37,688 nt of DNA. Origin: Thermosaccharophagus gerlachensis. Lineage in GTDB: Bacteria; Armatimonadota; Fervidibacteria; Fervidibacterales; Thermosaccharophagaceae. The stretch covers positions 1 to 37,688 of the forward strand of contig JBGOEV010000020.1 in the NCBI GenBank assembly GCA_041538025.1, read 5' to 3'. Positions 16,232 to 23,657 of this stretch are shown piece after piece. Made by a program: the position numbers and the translations under genes. How positions within the stretch are numbered: position 1 is the stretch's first letter; each line of letters opens with the position of its first letter. The notes below the pieces were generated by a model. That model had not been told where the DNA came from, ran no database searches, and saw nothing but the letters and a program-made list of their open reading frames with translations.

Positions 16232-16237
16232 AGTATA
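16232..16237 (-). promoter_or_regulatory. candidate -10 for an internal promoter before the acs genes
   Basis: TATACT on the minus strand lies about 106 bases upstream of the 72-residue gene, in the only large gap (129 bases) of the cob-acs run. No good -35 is visible. If real, the acs genes would have their own transcript in addition to readthrough from the cobalamin genes. Confidence 0.2.
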
Positions 16238-16255
16238 GCACGCAATGTGGGATGC

Positions 16256-17023
16256 CTATATCGCAGTGAACACATTGAAGCAGATGAGGCAAACTATCTC
16301 GCACAACTCAACTATCGCCCCGTAGCAATCACCTGTGAGACCTCCAAACCTTCTCGTAAGCGATGCTGAAATGAGGAGGGCTATAACGCTACATATGATG
16401 AAGCTCACAAACCCAACCCACCCAAACATTAAAACCACGGTGAGAAACACATATGAGAGCGAGATCAAAACTTGCACATTGCCATGCCTACGGAGGTTGA
16501 AAGCTATCCCATCACCCCCTCGGGCATACGGGAAGGAAAACATGGAGAGAAGCGCGCACCATCTGCTGAGCATCGGCATTAAGCAAATGGCTTTCCACCT
16601 CAACGCTTGTTTGAGCGATGCAATAAGTGTTGACTTGAGCAGGAGCACAATGCAAACGCTTGCAACACCGAAAGCACCGACATGCGCATCTCGCATCACT
16701 TCAAGTTGCCTTTTAGCATCTCCACTTGCACCTATGGCATCAGTCAAATCGGCAAGCCCATCAATATGCATCCCGCCAGTCAAAAAGACAAGCAACGCTA
16801 CAACCATGGCGCTTGCTGCGCTGGCTGATGTCACCTTGAATAGCAACAAATCAAATGATGCACAAAGCGCACCAATGCAAAATCCGACGAACGGGAAGAA
16901 CAAGGCACAGATGCTGATAGCCTCTTTATGGCATAGCCCATTCACTGGCAAAATGGTGAGGAATGAGACAGCGCAAAAGAAAGCACCAAAACAGTGTCTC
17001 AAGAAACTGTAAAGCCCTTTCAT
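16256..17023 (-). CDS. cobS: adenosylcobinamide-GDP ribazoletransferase (cobalamin synthase)
   Basis: Joins adenosylcobinamide-GDP with alpha-ribazole in the last step of nucleotide-loop assembly at the inner membrane. The 255-residue polytopic protein carries the family motifs GGMHIDGLADLTDA, MRDAHVGAFG and GGLTGDCYGAIVE, plus six or so hydrophobic segments. I chose the ATG at 17023 (AGGGTG five bases upstream); a GTG at 17029 adds two residues. It follows cobT after only a few bases, so the two are surely co-transcribed. Together with CobU and CobT it would attach a lower ligand to salvaged or synthesised cobinamide. Confidence 0.95.
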   Translation of the reverse strand: MKGLYSFLRHCFGAFFCAVSFLTILPVNGLCHKEAISICALFFPFVGFCIGALCASFDLLLFKVTSASAASAMVVALLVFLTGGMHIDGLADLTDAIGASGDAKRQLEVMRDAHVGAFGVASVCIVLLLKSTLIASLKQALRWKAICLMPMLSRWCALLSMFSFPYARGGDGIAFNLRRHGNVQVLISLSYVFLTVVLMFGWVGFVSFIICSVIALLISASLTRRFGGLTGDCYGAIVELCEIVCLICFNVFTAI

Positions 17024-17032
17024 CTTCACACC

Positions 17033-18097
17033 CTACAAGATTGGACCTGAAACACCAGCCTCATCAAATGTAGCCATGCGCGATAGCAACTGGCATGCTG
17101 CATCGATGATATGCATTGCAAGCACTGCTCCAGTTCCCTCGCCAAGCCTCATGTTCAAACTCAAAATTGGTCTTAGCCCTATAAAGTCAAGGAGAACACG
17201 ATGACCAGGCTCTGGTGAGATATGCCCAGCAAACATGTAATCTTTAAGCAACGGTTGCATAGAGAACGCTATCGCTGCTGCTGCAGTCGTGATAAAGCCA
17301 TCAACAATCACAGGTATGCGCATCAACCCACACGCAATTACAGCCCCAACAAGCGCTGCTATCTCAAGCCCACCTACCTTGCTCAACACATCAAGAGGAT
17401 CATTCGGATCGGGACGATGAAAGTTCAGCGCTGCTTCAACGACAGCCACCTTATGCATATAGCGCTCGTCATCAAGACCAGTTCCCCTACCCGTCACTTC
17501 CCTTGCTTGTTTCCCAGTTAGCACTGCTGTAATAGCTGAGCTCGGTGTTGTGTTTCCTATACCCATGTCACCGATGGCGATTATCTGTGCACCATCTTCA
17601 ACGAGCATCTTCACTGCTTCAACACCTACAGATATGGCATCTAAAGCCTGCCTCATTGACATCGCTGGTTCACAGGATATGTCGCCTGTTCCCCACGCCA
17701 CTTTCCTTATGAGCAACCCGTCATGCTCGGGCAAGTCAGCAGCTACACCAACATCAACAACAAGAAGCCTTGCACCACAGTGCTTACTAAGGACGCTTAT
17801 TGCAGCACCACCTTTAACGAAATTGAGAACCATTTGAGCCGTTACTTCCTTTGGGTAAAGGCTGACACCCTGTCGTGTGACACCGTGGTCAGCAGCAAAT
17901 ACAACAACTGCTTTCTTTTGTGTGCTTGGTGTCGGATTGCCAGTTATACCTGCAACCTGTATGGCTATTTCCTCAAGCATCCCAAGGCTTCCAAGTGGTT
18001 TGGTAAGCCTATTGACCCTCTCTCTTGCAGCATTCATCGCCTCAGCATTGAGTGGTCTAATAGAGCTCAAAATCTTGCTGAGCTGGTGCTCATCCAC
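17033..18097 (-). CDS. cobT: nicotinate-nucleotide:dimethylbenzimidazole phosphoribosyltransferase
   Basis: Activates the lower-ligand base for cobalamin by transferring phosphoribose from nicotinate mononucleotide. It is 354 residues, the normal length. Motifs include NRLTKPLGSLG, FAADHGVTRQGVS, GDMGIGNTTPSSA, IPVIVDGFITTAAA, GHISPEPGH and LRLGEGTGA-type sequence (here MRLGEGTGA) with the catalytic Glu near the C-terminus. I chose the GTG at 18097, preceded by GAGGTG at seven bases, rather than the longer ATG frame to 18160, whose first 21 residues are not CobT-like and overlap cobU. It lies 17 bases downstream of cobU. Confidence 0.95.
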   Translation of the reverse strand: MDEHQLSKILSSIRPLNAEAMNAARERVNRLTKPLGSLGMLEEIAIQVAGITGNPTPSTQKKAVVVFAADHGVTRQGVSLYPKEVTAQMVLNFVKGGAAISVLSKHCGARLLVVDVGVAADLPEHDGLLIRKVAWGTGDISCEPAMSMRQALDAISVGVEAVKMLVEDGAQIIAIGDMGIGNTTPSSAITAVLTGKQAREVTGRGTGLDDERYMHKVAVVEAALNFHRPDPNDPLDVLSKVGGLEIAALVGAVIACGLMRIPVIVDGFITTAAAAIAFSMQPLLKDYMFAGHISPEPGHRVLLDFIGLRPILSLNMRLGEGTGAVLAMHIIDAACQLLSRMATFDEAGVSGPIL

Positions 18098-18114
18098 TTG
18101 CCAACACCTCACGT

Positions 18115-18651
18115 TTAACTTGCGCGTTTGATGCACACAGGTATGCCAGCACATAGCCAATAAACAATGTCAGCCTGTGAAGCTATCAACTGATTGACTT
18201 TGCCTGCCATGTCTCGGAAACGCCTACCAAGTGGGGTAGTCGGGACTACGCCCATACCAACTTCGTTGCTCACGATGATGACATTACAGCTACTCTGCTT
18301 GCACGCGTTAAGGAGTTGCTCAACCTCTCCAAGTATAGCTTCGTCGCTCATCCCAGCTGCTATGCAGTTTGATAGCCATAGCGTTATGCAATCAATGATT
18401 AGCGTATTAAACTCGTTGCTGTGCGAGTATATCCACTGAGGCACATTGATTGGCTCTTCAATCGTTGCCCAAGAGCTTGGGCGCATACGCTTATGCTCAG
18501 CTATGCGAGCTTTCATTTCCTCGTCAGTTGCCGTAGCTGTTGCTACGAATGCCACCTTCCCACCAGAGCTAACTGCAAGCTCAACTGCAAATTTGCTTTT
18601 GCCACTCCTTGCACCGCCAATGAGCAGTGTGATAACTCCCAACTTGCTCAC
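18115..18651 (-). CDS. cobU: adenosylcobinamide kinase/guanylyltransferase
   Basis: Phosphorylates adenosylcobinamide and adds GMP, giving the GDP-activated substrate of CobS. The 178-residue protein has the P-loop GGARSGKS, the histidine motif RIAEHKRMRP that forms the guanylated intermediate, IIDCITLWLSN (Walker B region) and SNEVGMGVVP. The start is given at a GTG (18651); the upstream GGAG is very close, so a TTG five codons... or a nearby alternative start inside the first residues is possible. The gene sits 28 bases after btuF and 17 bases before cobT. Confidence 0.93.
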   Translation of the reverse strand: MSKLGVITLLIGGARSGKSKFAVELAVSSGGKVAFVATATATDEEMKARIAEHKRMRPSSWATIEEPINVPQWIYSHSNEFNTLIIDCITLWLSNCIAAGMSDEAILGEVEQLLNACKQSSCNVIIVSNEVGMGVVPTTPLGRRFRDMAGKVNQLIASQADIVYWLCAGIPVCIKRAS

Positions 18652-18679
18652 ACTCCAAAGCAGATGCTTAATTCACAGT

Positions 18680-19600
18680 TCACTTGCGCACATCGCCATG
18701 CAACAGACGATGGAGCGTTTTTATACCTTGGATTATTCTCGGACCTGGACGGAAGAGTATGTCAGGATCAATCGCATAAACCCTGCCAGTGCGCACAGCA
18801 CGCAATTGCTGGAAGCCAACCCTCTGCCTCACTTCCGAAAGGACCTTTTGGTTGAGGCGTCCATGGACAGCCACAATGTAAACCTCTGGGTTAAGCACCA
18901 TAAGCTTTTCAAGGCTAACCGATGGGAATTCACATGGCAAGCCAGCTCGCCTAAGGATATTCTCGCCACCCGCAAGCTCAATTGCATCATCAATGAAGTT
19001 GTTAACCCCTACTCCCATGAGGCTTGGTGGTGGTGACACCTCAATGAAGACACTTACCTTACGCGTCGTTCTGAGCTTGCTTAAGCGTTTCAATTCCAAG
19101 CGCATCTTTCCTGCGACTGCCTTTGCCTCCTTCTCTTTACCGACAAGCTTGCCAAGCCTTTCAATAGCGCTGGCTATGTCCGCAACTCTCTTTGGAACTA
19201 TAGCGAATATAGGGACGAACAGCTTAGATTCAAGCGCTTCAACCTCGCCTTTGGGCAAGACATTTGAAGCGAGCACAATGAGGTGTGGGTGATGCTTCAC
19301 AATTGCTTCAATGCTCGGGCGCATAAACGCTCCCACTTTTGGGAGACGGCGAACCTGCGGTGGGTAGTCCGAAGATTCGTCAACAGCAACGACGGCATTG
19401 CCAGCACCTATTGCAAAGAGTATTTCAGTAGCACTCGGTGCAAGCGAGATGATACGCGTTGGTGGTTTTTTGAGGCTCACGAGCCTGCCAAGGTCATCCG
19501 TAACAGTGACTGCAAGGCAATTACAAGCAATTGGTAAAAGCAACAAAGACGATAAGAACCACCTTCTGACAGCGCTCAAAGGCATCACCCACACCACCAT
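18680..19600 (-). CDS. btuF: cobalamin-type ABC transporter substrate-binding protein
   Basis: A periplasmic-binding-type protein of 306 residues with a signal peptide (hydrophobic core around residues 14-25, Cys residues nearby). The mature part opens VTVTDDLGRLVSLKKPP and continues RIISLAPSATEILFAIGAG, DESSDYPP, LPKVGAFMRPSIEAI and a C-terminal GFQQLRAVRTGRVYAID. This is the BtuF/FhuD class III fold. The cobalamin specificity is inferred from the riboswitch upstream and cobUTS downstream; haem or siderophore binding is the alternative. The BtuC and BtuD partners are not in the window. Met6 (19585) is an alternative start. Confidence 0.87.
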   Translation of the reverse strand: MVVWVMPLSAVRRWFLSSLLLLPIACNCLAVTVTDDLGRLVSLKKPPTRIISLAPSATEILFAIGAGNAVVAVDESSDYPPQVRRLPKVGAFMRPSIEAIVKHHPHLIVLASNVLPKGEVEALESKLFVPIFAIVPKRVADIASAIERLGKLVGKEKEAKAVAGKMRLELKRLSKLRTTRKVSVFIEVSPPPSLMGVGVNNFIDDAIELAGGENILRRAGLPCEFPSVSLEKLMVLNPEVYIVAVHGRLNQKVLSEVRQRVGFQQLRAVRTGRVYAIDPDILFRPGPRIIQGIKTLHRLLHGDVRK

Positions 19601-19623
19601 TAACGCACTCTGAATGAAAGGCG

Positions 19624-20466
19624 CTATTGCCTATCAAACAATTCCTCATCAACAGTTCCAAGCGTTTCAATAGCGCTGTCTCTATGTGAGGGCTTGATGA
19701 CTTTAGCATGCCCATCAACGAAGGCAGCGCACGCAACCCCGTTATGCCTGAAATGGATGTCATAGTAGCCCCACGCCTGTGACGGTGGCGTTATTGCTAC
19801 AGACTCCTCAAGCTCCGATGGATTTGCAAACTGTTTCCTCGCTGAGTCAGCGAACAAGAGGGTCTCAGATGGATTTGCTATTTGCGATTCATGTGCTGCG
19901 TTCTTACACCATCCCCAGCCACAAAGCTCGTTGCTTGAGTAAGATGGATCTGGTGTTCCACCGATGTAATACCAGTTATATCCATAGCCCATACCAACAG
20001 CAACAGCCCTCACTTCTTTTGCGAACGATGGACAGCGCTTTATTTCCTTTGTCCTCAGGTATGGGTAAAGCAAGCCACGCGTAAAATCAACTGTGTTACC
20101 CTGCACCCAGCCATACCAGTATTGACCCCAACTCCAATCAGAGGCTTGCGCACCAACAAACGGCATAAGCATACCATCGTAATCCTGTGCATACATAAGC
20201 ACACCGAGAGCCAACTGCTTTAGATTTGATGTGCAGGATGCTGTCCTTGCCTTTTCTCTTGCCTTCGCAAACACCGGGAACAGAATCGCTGCCAGGATGG
20301 CGATTATAGCAATCACCACCAGCAGCTCTATAAGTGTGAATGCCGATGTCATGGTGCGCCACATGCTGAGAGCCTGTTTTTGTCCCCTTAACATCATCCC
20401 ATGTGCACCTCCATTGCGAGATGTTCTTGATAGCCCTAAAATCCCTCTCTGTTCCTTTCGCGCCAT
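19624..20466 (-). CDS. DUF1559-type pseudopilin between cobalamin riboswitch and btuF
   Basis: A type II secretion/type IV pilin-like protein. A prepilin signal FTLIELLVVIAIIAIL begins near residue 43 of the chosen form, followed by LFPVFAKAREKARTASC and SNLKQLALGVLMYAQDYDG. The C-terminal H-x9-DG motif (RHN...FVDGH) is typical of DUF1559 proteins. The residue before the cleavage site is Ala (TSA|FTLIE) instead of the usual Gly. Two starts each have GGAGG exactly ten bases upstream: 20466 (chosen) and 20397, which gives a 19-residue leader. A longer open frame to 20613 runs into the leader RNA and is unlikely. It ends 23 bases before btuF, so it shares the riboswitch-controlled transcript. 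Confidence 0.88.
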   Translation of the reverse strand: MARKEQRGILGLSRTSRNGGAHGMMLRGQKQALSMWRTMTSAFTLIELLVVIAIIAILAAILFPVFAKAREKARTASCTSNLKQLALGVLMYAQDYDGMLMPFVGAQASDWSWGQYWYGWVQGNTVDFTRGLLYPYLRTKEIKRCPSFAKEVRAVAVGMGYGYNWYYIGGTPDPSYSSNELCGWGWCKNAAHESQIANPSETLLFADSARKQFANPSELEESVAITPPSQAWGYYDIHFRHNGVACAAFVDGHAKVIKPSHRDSAIETLGTVDEELFDRQ

Positions 20467-20594
20467 CTCACATGCACCTCCGTCGTGGATTGTTTTTAGG
20501 TTGCTTGCGCATGTGCGAAGATACGATAGATACGATACAGCAAGTGGAAGCCCTAACGATGTAGGAGTGGCTACATTGTGATAAAGGGGACAGA

Positions 20595-20656
20595 CAAAAA
20601 TATCCCCCGCCACACCTACCTCTTGGGGGGCTTCCTTAGAAGGTGTTCAGTGGGGG
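20595..20656 (-). terminator. riboswitch expression platform with candidate terminator
   Basis: In transcript order there are CCCCC (20656-20652), ACACCT (20646-20641), CCCCCC (20630-20625), AGGTGT (20617-20612), GGGGG (20608-20604) and then ATATTTTT. Pairing CCCCC with GGGGG gives a GC-rich hairpin followed by a T-run, resembling an intrinsic terminator. Pairing ACACCT with AGGTGT would bury the C-run in its loop and exclude that hairpin. This is the layout of a transcription-attenuating switch, but the terminator loop is long (17 bases or more), so translational control is not excluded. Confidence 0.5.
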
Positions 20657-20714
20657 TCTGCTAAACCATTTGCTTAGCATGCTCACCACCCTCCCTCGAG
20701 GCGGCACGAGCATG

Positions 20715-20940
20715 AAAGCGCGGATGGACCGGTCTTCTGGCTCCCGGATCATCCTACTCCCCGCGCCTTCCCAATGGGGATTAGCCCCATCAGTGGCTTG
20801 ACGATGCCTTAACTTTCATTCGGCATCGCCTGCGGGTTTCGTCCCCGGTCACAGCTGCGGGGCAGCAACGGATTCTCACCGTTTTCCCGCACATCCATCC
20901 GCGTCCGCACCGCTTCGTTTCAAAGTGCATTAAAGGTTCG
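20715..20940 (-). promoter_or_regulatory. cobalamin riboswitch (aptamer)
   Basis: Read on the minus strand, the conserved core is present in order: GGGAA...GGTGAGAATCC, CTGCCCCGCAGCTGTGA, a variable hairpin, GCCACTG, GGGAAGGCGCGGGGAG, and the B12 box AGCCAGAAGACC. The flanking arms GCGGATGGA and TCCATCCGC close the structure. It binds a cobalamin in the nascent mRNA and normally shuts down B12 uptake or synthesis genes when cobalamin is plentiful. Downstream on the same strand are a pseudopilin gene, btuF and cobUTS, then the acs genes. Confidence 0.95.
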
Positions 20941-20966
20941 GATGTAGCGTTACTTATCACTGCAAC

Positions 20967-20975
20967 ATTATAACA
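20967..20975 (-). promoter_or_regulatory. extended -10 promoter driving the riboswitch transcript
   Basis: On the minus strand TGTTATAAT is a perfect -10 hexamer with the TGn extension. Predicted initiation is near 20960, about 20-30 bases before the riboswitch aptamer. No good -35 is visible, which is common for extended -10 promoters. Confidence 0.6.
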
Positions 20976-21201
20976 CACTTGCATGTGATGCTATTATGCA
21001 AGGTGCTTTTGGAGCGCTACCAAAGCGTTATAAAAATTCGCCATCAACCATTGCTGGAAGCAAACGGCATAAAGGGTCGCAGAGCACCCTCTTATGTTTT
21101 GAATGATTTGACTATGCCGACTATCTTTGCTATCTTTGTCAATCGGGGTCTTTTTGGGAGTGTCATACTACAATCACCCCAATACAGGTGGTGCTACAGC
21201 T

Positions 21202-22080
21202 ATGCGCAAACGCGGCTTAGGTAGAGGCTTAGATGCGCTCATACCACCAGCCAGTGGGGAAGTATGGGAAGCTGGTATGGGAGCGAGCAGTAACATCGTT
21301 GAGATTGAGGTTGACCGAATAAAGCCAAACCCATTTCAACCGCGCCACAAGATGGATCAAAAGGCGCTGCAAGAACTTGCTGACTCAATACGGGTGCATG
21401 GTATCCTTCAGCCAGTTGTCGTAAGGCAAGTTGAGGATGGTTATCAGCTTGTAACAGGTGAGAGGCGTTGGAGAGCTGCGATGCTTGCTGGGATGAAGAA
21501 GCTGCCAGCTGTCATAAGGCAGTGTGATGACCAAGAGATGATTGAGTTTGCGCTCATTGAGAATTTACAGCGTGAGGACATAAACCCAATTGAGGAAGCA
21601 GAAGCATACTTCCAGCTTGCGAGGCGTTTTGGTATGACTCAGGAAGAGATTGCAGCCCGTGTTGGAAAAAGCAGGGCTGCGGTCGCAAACACCATGCGCT
21701 TGCTGCAACTCCCAGAACCAATTAAGGAGGCAATAAGGAACGGTGAACTGAGTGAAGGTCACGGGAGGGCTCTTCTTGCGCTTGAAGAGGAACAGAAAAT
21801 GTTGCATGCGTTTTCGCTTGTGCAACGCCATAACCTCTCCGTGAGACAAACAGAGGAGCTGGTGCAAAGGTTGAAGACAAAAGAGCAAAGAGCGCAAAAG
21901 AAAAGACACGAGTTAGACCCGAACTTGTTATCGCTTCAAGAGGAGATGCAAAGACAACTGCAAATGCGCGTTCGCATAAAGCCGGGAAGGAAAGGAGGCA
22001 CCATTGAAATACGCTACCTAACTGATGAAGACTTGCAGCGCTTTGTTGAGCTTATACTTGGAGGAGGTTGCTTGCGCTGA
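21202..22080 (+). CDS. parB: ParB/Spo0J-type chromosome partitioning protein
   Basis: A 292-residue CTP-dependent DNA clamp that loads at parS sites and segregates the origin region. It begins with the classic RGLGRGLDALIP helix that stimulates ParA, then IKPNPFQPR, GILQPVVVR, the CTP-binding GERRWRAA and ENLQRED motifs, a helix-turn-helix (MTQEEIAARVGKSRAAVANTMRLL in pieces, around residues 149-172), and a C-terminal dimerisation region. The ATG at 21202 has AGGTGGTG upstream; the frame open from 21127 adds an unrelated head. No parA gene is adjacent, which is unusual. No clear parS site was found by eye. Confidence 0.93.
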   Translation: MRKRGLGRGLDALIPPASGEVWEAGMGASSNIVEIEVDRIKPNPFQPRHKMDQKALQELADSIRVHGILQPVVVRQVEDGYQLVTGERRWRAAMLAGMKKLPAVIRQCDDQEMIEFALIENLQREDINPIEEAEAYFQLARRFGMTQEEIAARVGKSRAAVANTMRLLQLPEPIKEAIRNGELSEGHGRALLALEEEQKMLHAFSLVQRHNLSVRQTEELVQRLKTKEQRAQKKRHELDPNLLSLQEEMQRQLQMRVRIKPGRKGGTIEIRYLTDEDLQRFVELILGGGCLR

Positions 22081-22116
22081 GTCAAAGCAAACGTTGCAGT
22101 TAGCTGGTGGTGAAGT

Positions 22117-22809
22117 GTGAGCGGTGGAACATTCCTCATATTCGTTTTAATTGCACAAGCGATAGCACAGCTGTTTGAGCCACTGCACCGATGCACACCT
22201 TCTCAAAACAAGTGTAAAGTGCTCATCTCCGTAATGCGCATCCCGATGTTGCAAAAGCGCACATCCATAACTGATGCTATGAAAGATCATATGCGTGGGC
22301 ATGCAGGCAGCGAAATTGTAGCGACAGCTATTGCCAAATACATAAGGAAGCTCAATAACAAGGTTGATGAGGTGAAAGCCAGCAAGATAGCTAAGGCTTT
22401 GGTTGATTCAGCAAATCACAACAACATAGATGCATGTTTGCTTGCTGCCCTTGTTGCGAGGGAATCTTCATTCCGCCACGAAACACGCTCACCAAGCGGT
22501 GCTATCGGGCTTGCACAGCTAATGCCAGAGACTGCAGCAGCACTTGGAATAACTGATCCTACTGACATCGCACAAAACTTAGAGGGAGCTGCACGCTACC
22601 TTAAAATGCTTATAGAGCTTTGGCATGGTCGTGAAGATACTTTTGAGATGGCATTGGCAAGCTATAGGTTGGGTCCAACACTGATTCGGGCATGCGATGG
22701 CATACCTAACATATCCAATATCGCTGCATACTTGGACGATGTGTTAGCTCATTTCCTTAAGCTTCAGGATGTGATCTTGGAAATAAACAACACTGCTAAG
22801 GATAAGTGA
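22117..22809 (+). CDS. secreted lytic transglycosylase, SLT domain
   Basis: A 230-residue protein starting at a GTG, with an N-terminal hydrophobic signal (about residues 5-20). A lysozyme-like SLT domain covers about residues 95-200. The catalytic Glu116 lies in LVARESSF, followed by SGAIGLAQLMPETA and a later ALASYRLGP, the standard order of family 1 transglycosylases. It should cleave peptidoglycan glycan strands with 1,6-anhydro ring formation in the periplasm. GGTGGTGAA precedes the GTG. It lies 36 bases after parB in the same direction. Confidence 0.88.
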   Translation: MSGGTFLIFVLIAQAIAQLFEPLHRCTPSQNKCKVLISVMRIPMLQKRTSITDAMKDHMRGHAGSEIVATAIAKYIRKLNNKVDEVKASKIAKALVDSANHNNIDACLLAALVARESSFRHETRSPSGAIGLAQLMPETAAALGITDPTDIAQNLEGAARYLKMLIELWHGREDTFEMALASYRLGPTLIRACDGIPNISNIAAYLDDVLAHFLKLQDVILEINNTAKDK

Positions 22810-22889
22810 AGCGATGCCTCCCAGTGGCTCAGAGGGTGGCAGAAAATCTCGTCTCCCAAATGGGAGCTGATGGAGGAAGATGAGGTCAA

Positions 22890-23507
22890 GTGGAGATACT
22901 TAAACAATGGGCGTTACACCTCCTTGACCAATATGGTTTGATCGGGTTGTTCACTGTTGCATTCATTGAATCTTCTTTCTTCCCTGTGCCACCAGATGTG
23001 TTGCTCATTGCTATAGTAGGTGTTTCTCCAAACTTGGCGCTCAAGAGCAGTTTCACATGCACTGTTGGGAGTGTGTTTGGTGCGCTATTAGGCTATGCTA
23101 TCGGATTAATCGGTGGACGCCCGATACTGCTCAAATTGTTTAAGCGAGAAAAGGTTGAAGCGGTTGAGGCGCTATATAACGAATACGGTGGTTATGCAGT
23201 CCTCATAGCTGCATTTACACCGATACCGTATAAGCTATTCACAATCGCAAGTGGTGTCTTTAGGCTCAGCATTGGCACGATGTTGCTTATGTCCCTCATA
23301 GGGCGTGGGGCAAGGTTCTTCCTCGTTGCATATGCTGTTCGTATTGCTGGCTTGGCATTCATCAAAAAGGTTGATATCTTGAGCCTTGCCATTGTTGCTG
23401 TTTTATCTGTTGCATTGCTTTGCGCATGGCTTTATCACCGTAGGAAGCTTCAAAGCATGTTTAAGAAAGCTTTAGCTGAAGCACCAGAGGAAAGCACGGA
23501 ACCATAA
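22890..23507 (+). CDS. VTT-domain (DedA/YqaA-type) membrane protein
   Basis: A 205-residue inner-membrane protein with about five hydrophobic segments. It carries the VTT/SNARE-associated signature: GLFTVAFIESSFFPVPPDVLL at the first re-entrant region (residues about 18-38), a Gly-rich GSVFGALLGYAIGLIGG helix, and FTPIPYKLFTIASGVFRLS. DedA-family proteins act in lipid carrier or phospholipid flipping; the wording here is closer to the YqaA branch. The GTG start follows GAGG by a short spacer. A CTCCC/GGGAG hairpin lies in the 80-base gap before it. Specific substrate unknown. Confidence 0.85.
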   Translation: MEILKQWALHLLDQYGLIGLFTVAFIESSFFPVPPDVLLIAIVGVSPNLALKSSFTCTVGSVFGALLGYAIGLIGGRPILLKLFKREKVEAVEALYNEYGGYAVLIAAFTPIPYKLFTIASGVFRLSIGTMLLMSLIGRGARFFLVAYAVRIAGLAFIKKVDILSLAIVAVLSVALLCAWLYHRRKLQSMFKKALAEAPEESTEP

Positions 23508-23657
23508 AACGATGTTCTATAGCTAACAAGCAGTAACGCGCATTTACCTCGTTTCCTCGTTTTTAGACGCATGGGATAACTTATCCTCCTACAGCACTGC
23601 GCTAAAATGAGTATAGCCTTCGTTTGAGTCCGAGTGTAGTTTTTGAGGTGAAAGATT

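Noticed and set aside
16335..17012. A 225-codon plus-strand frame opposite cobS
   Set aside because: cobS has complete family motifs on the other strand; this frame is Lys/Thr/Pro-rich shadow translation.
18446..19036. A 196-codon plus-strand frame opposite cobU and btuF
   Set aside because: Antisense to two clear genes, no coherent domain.
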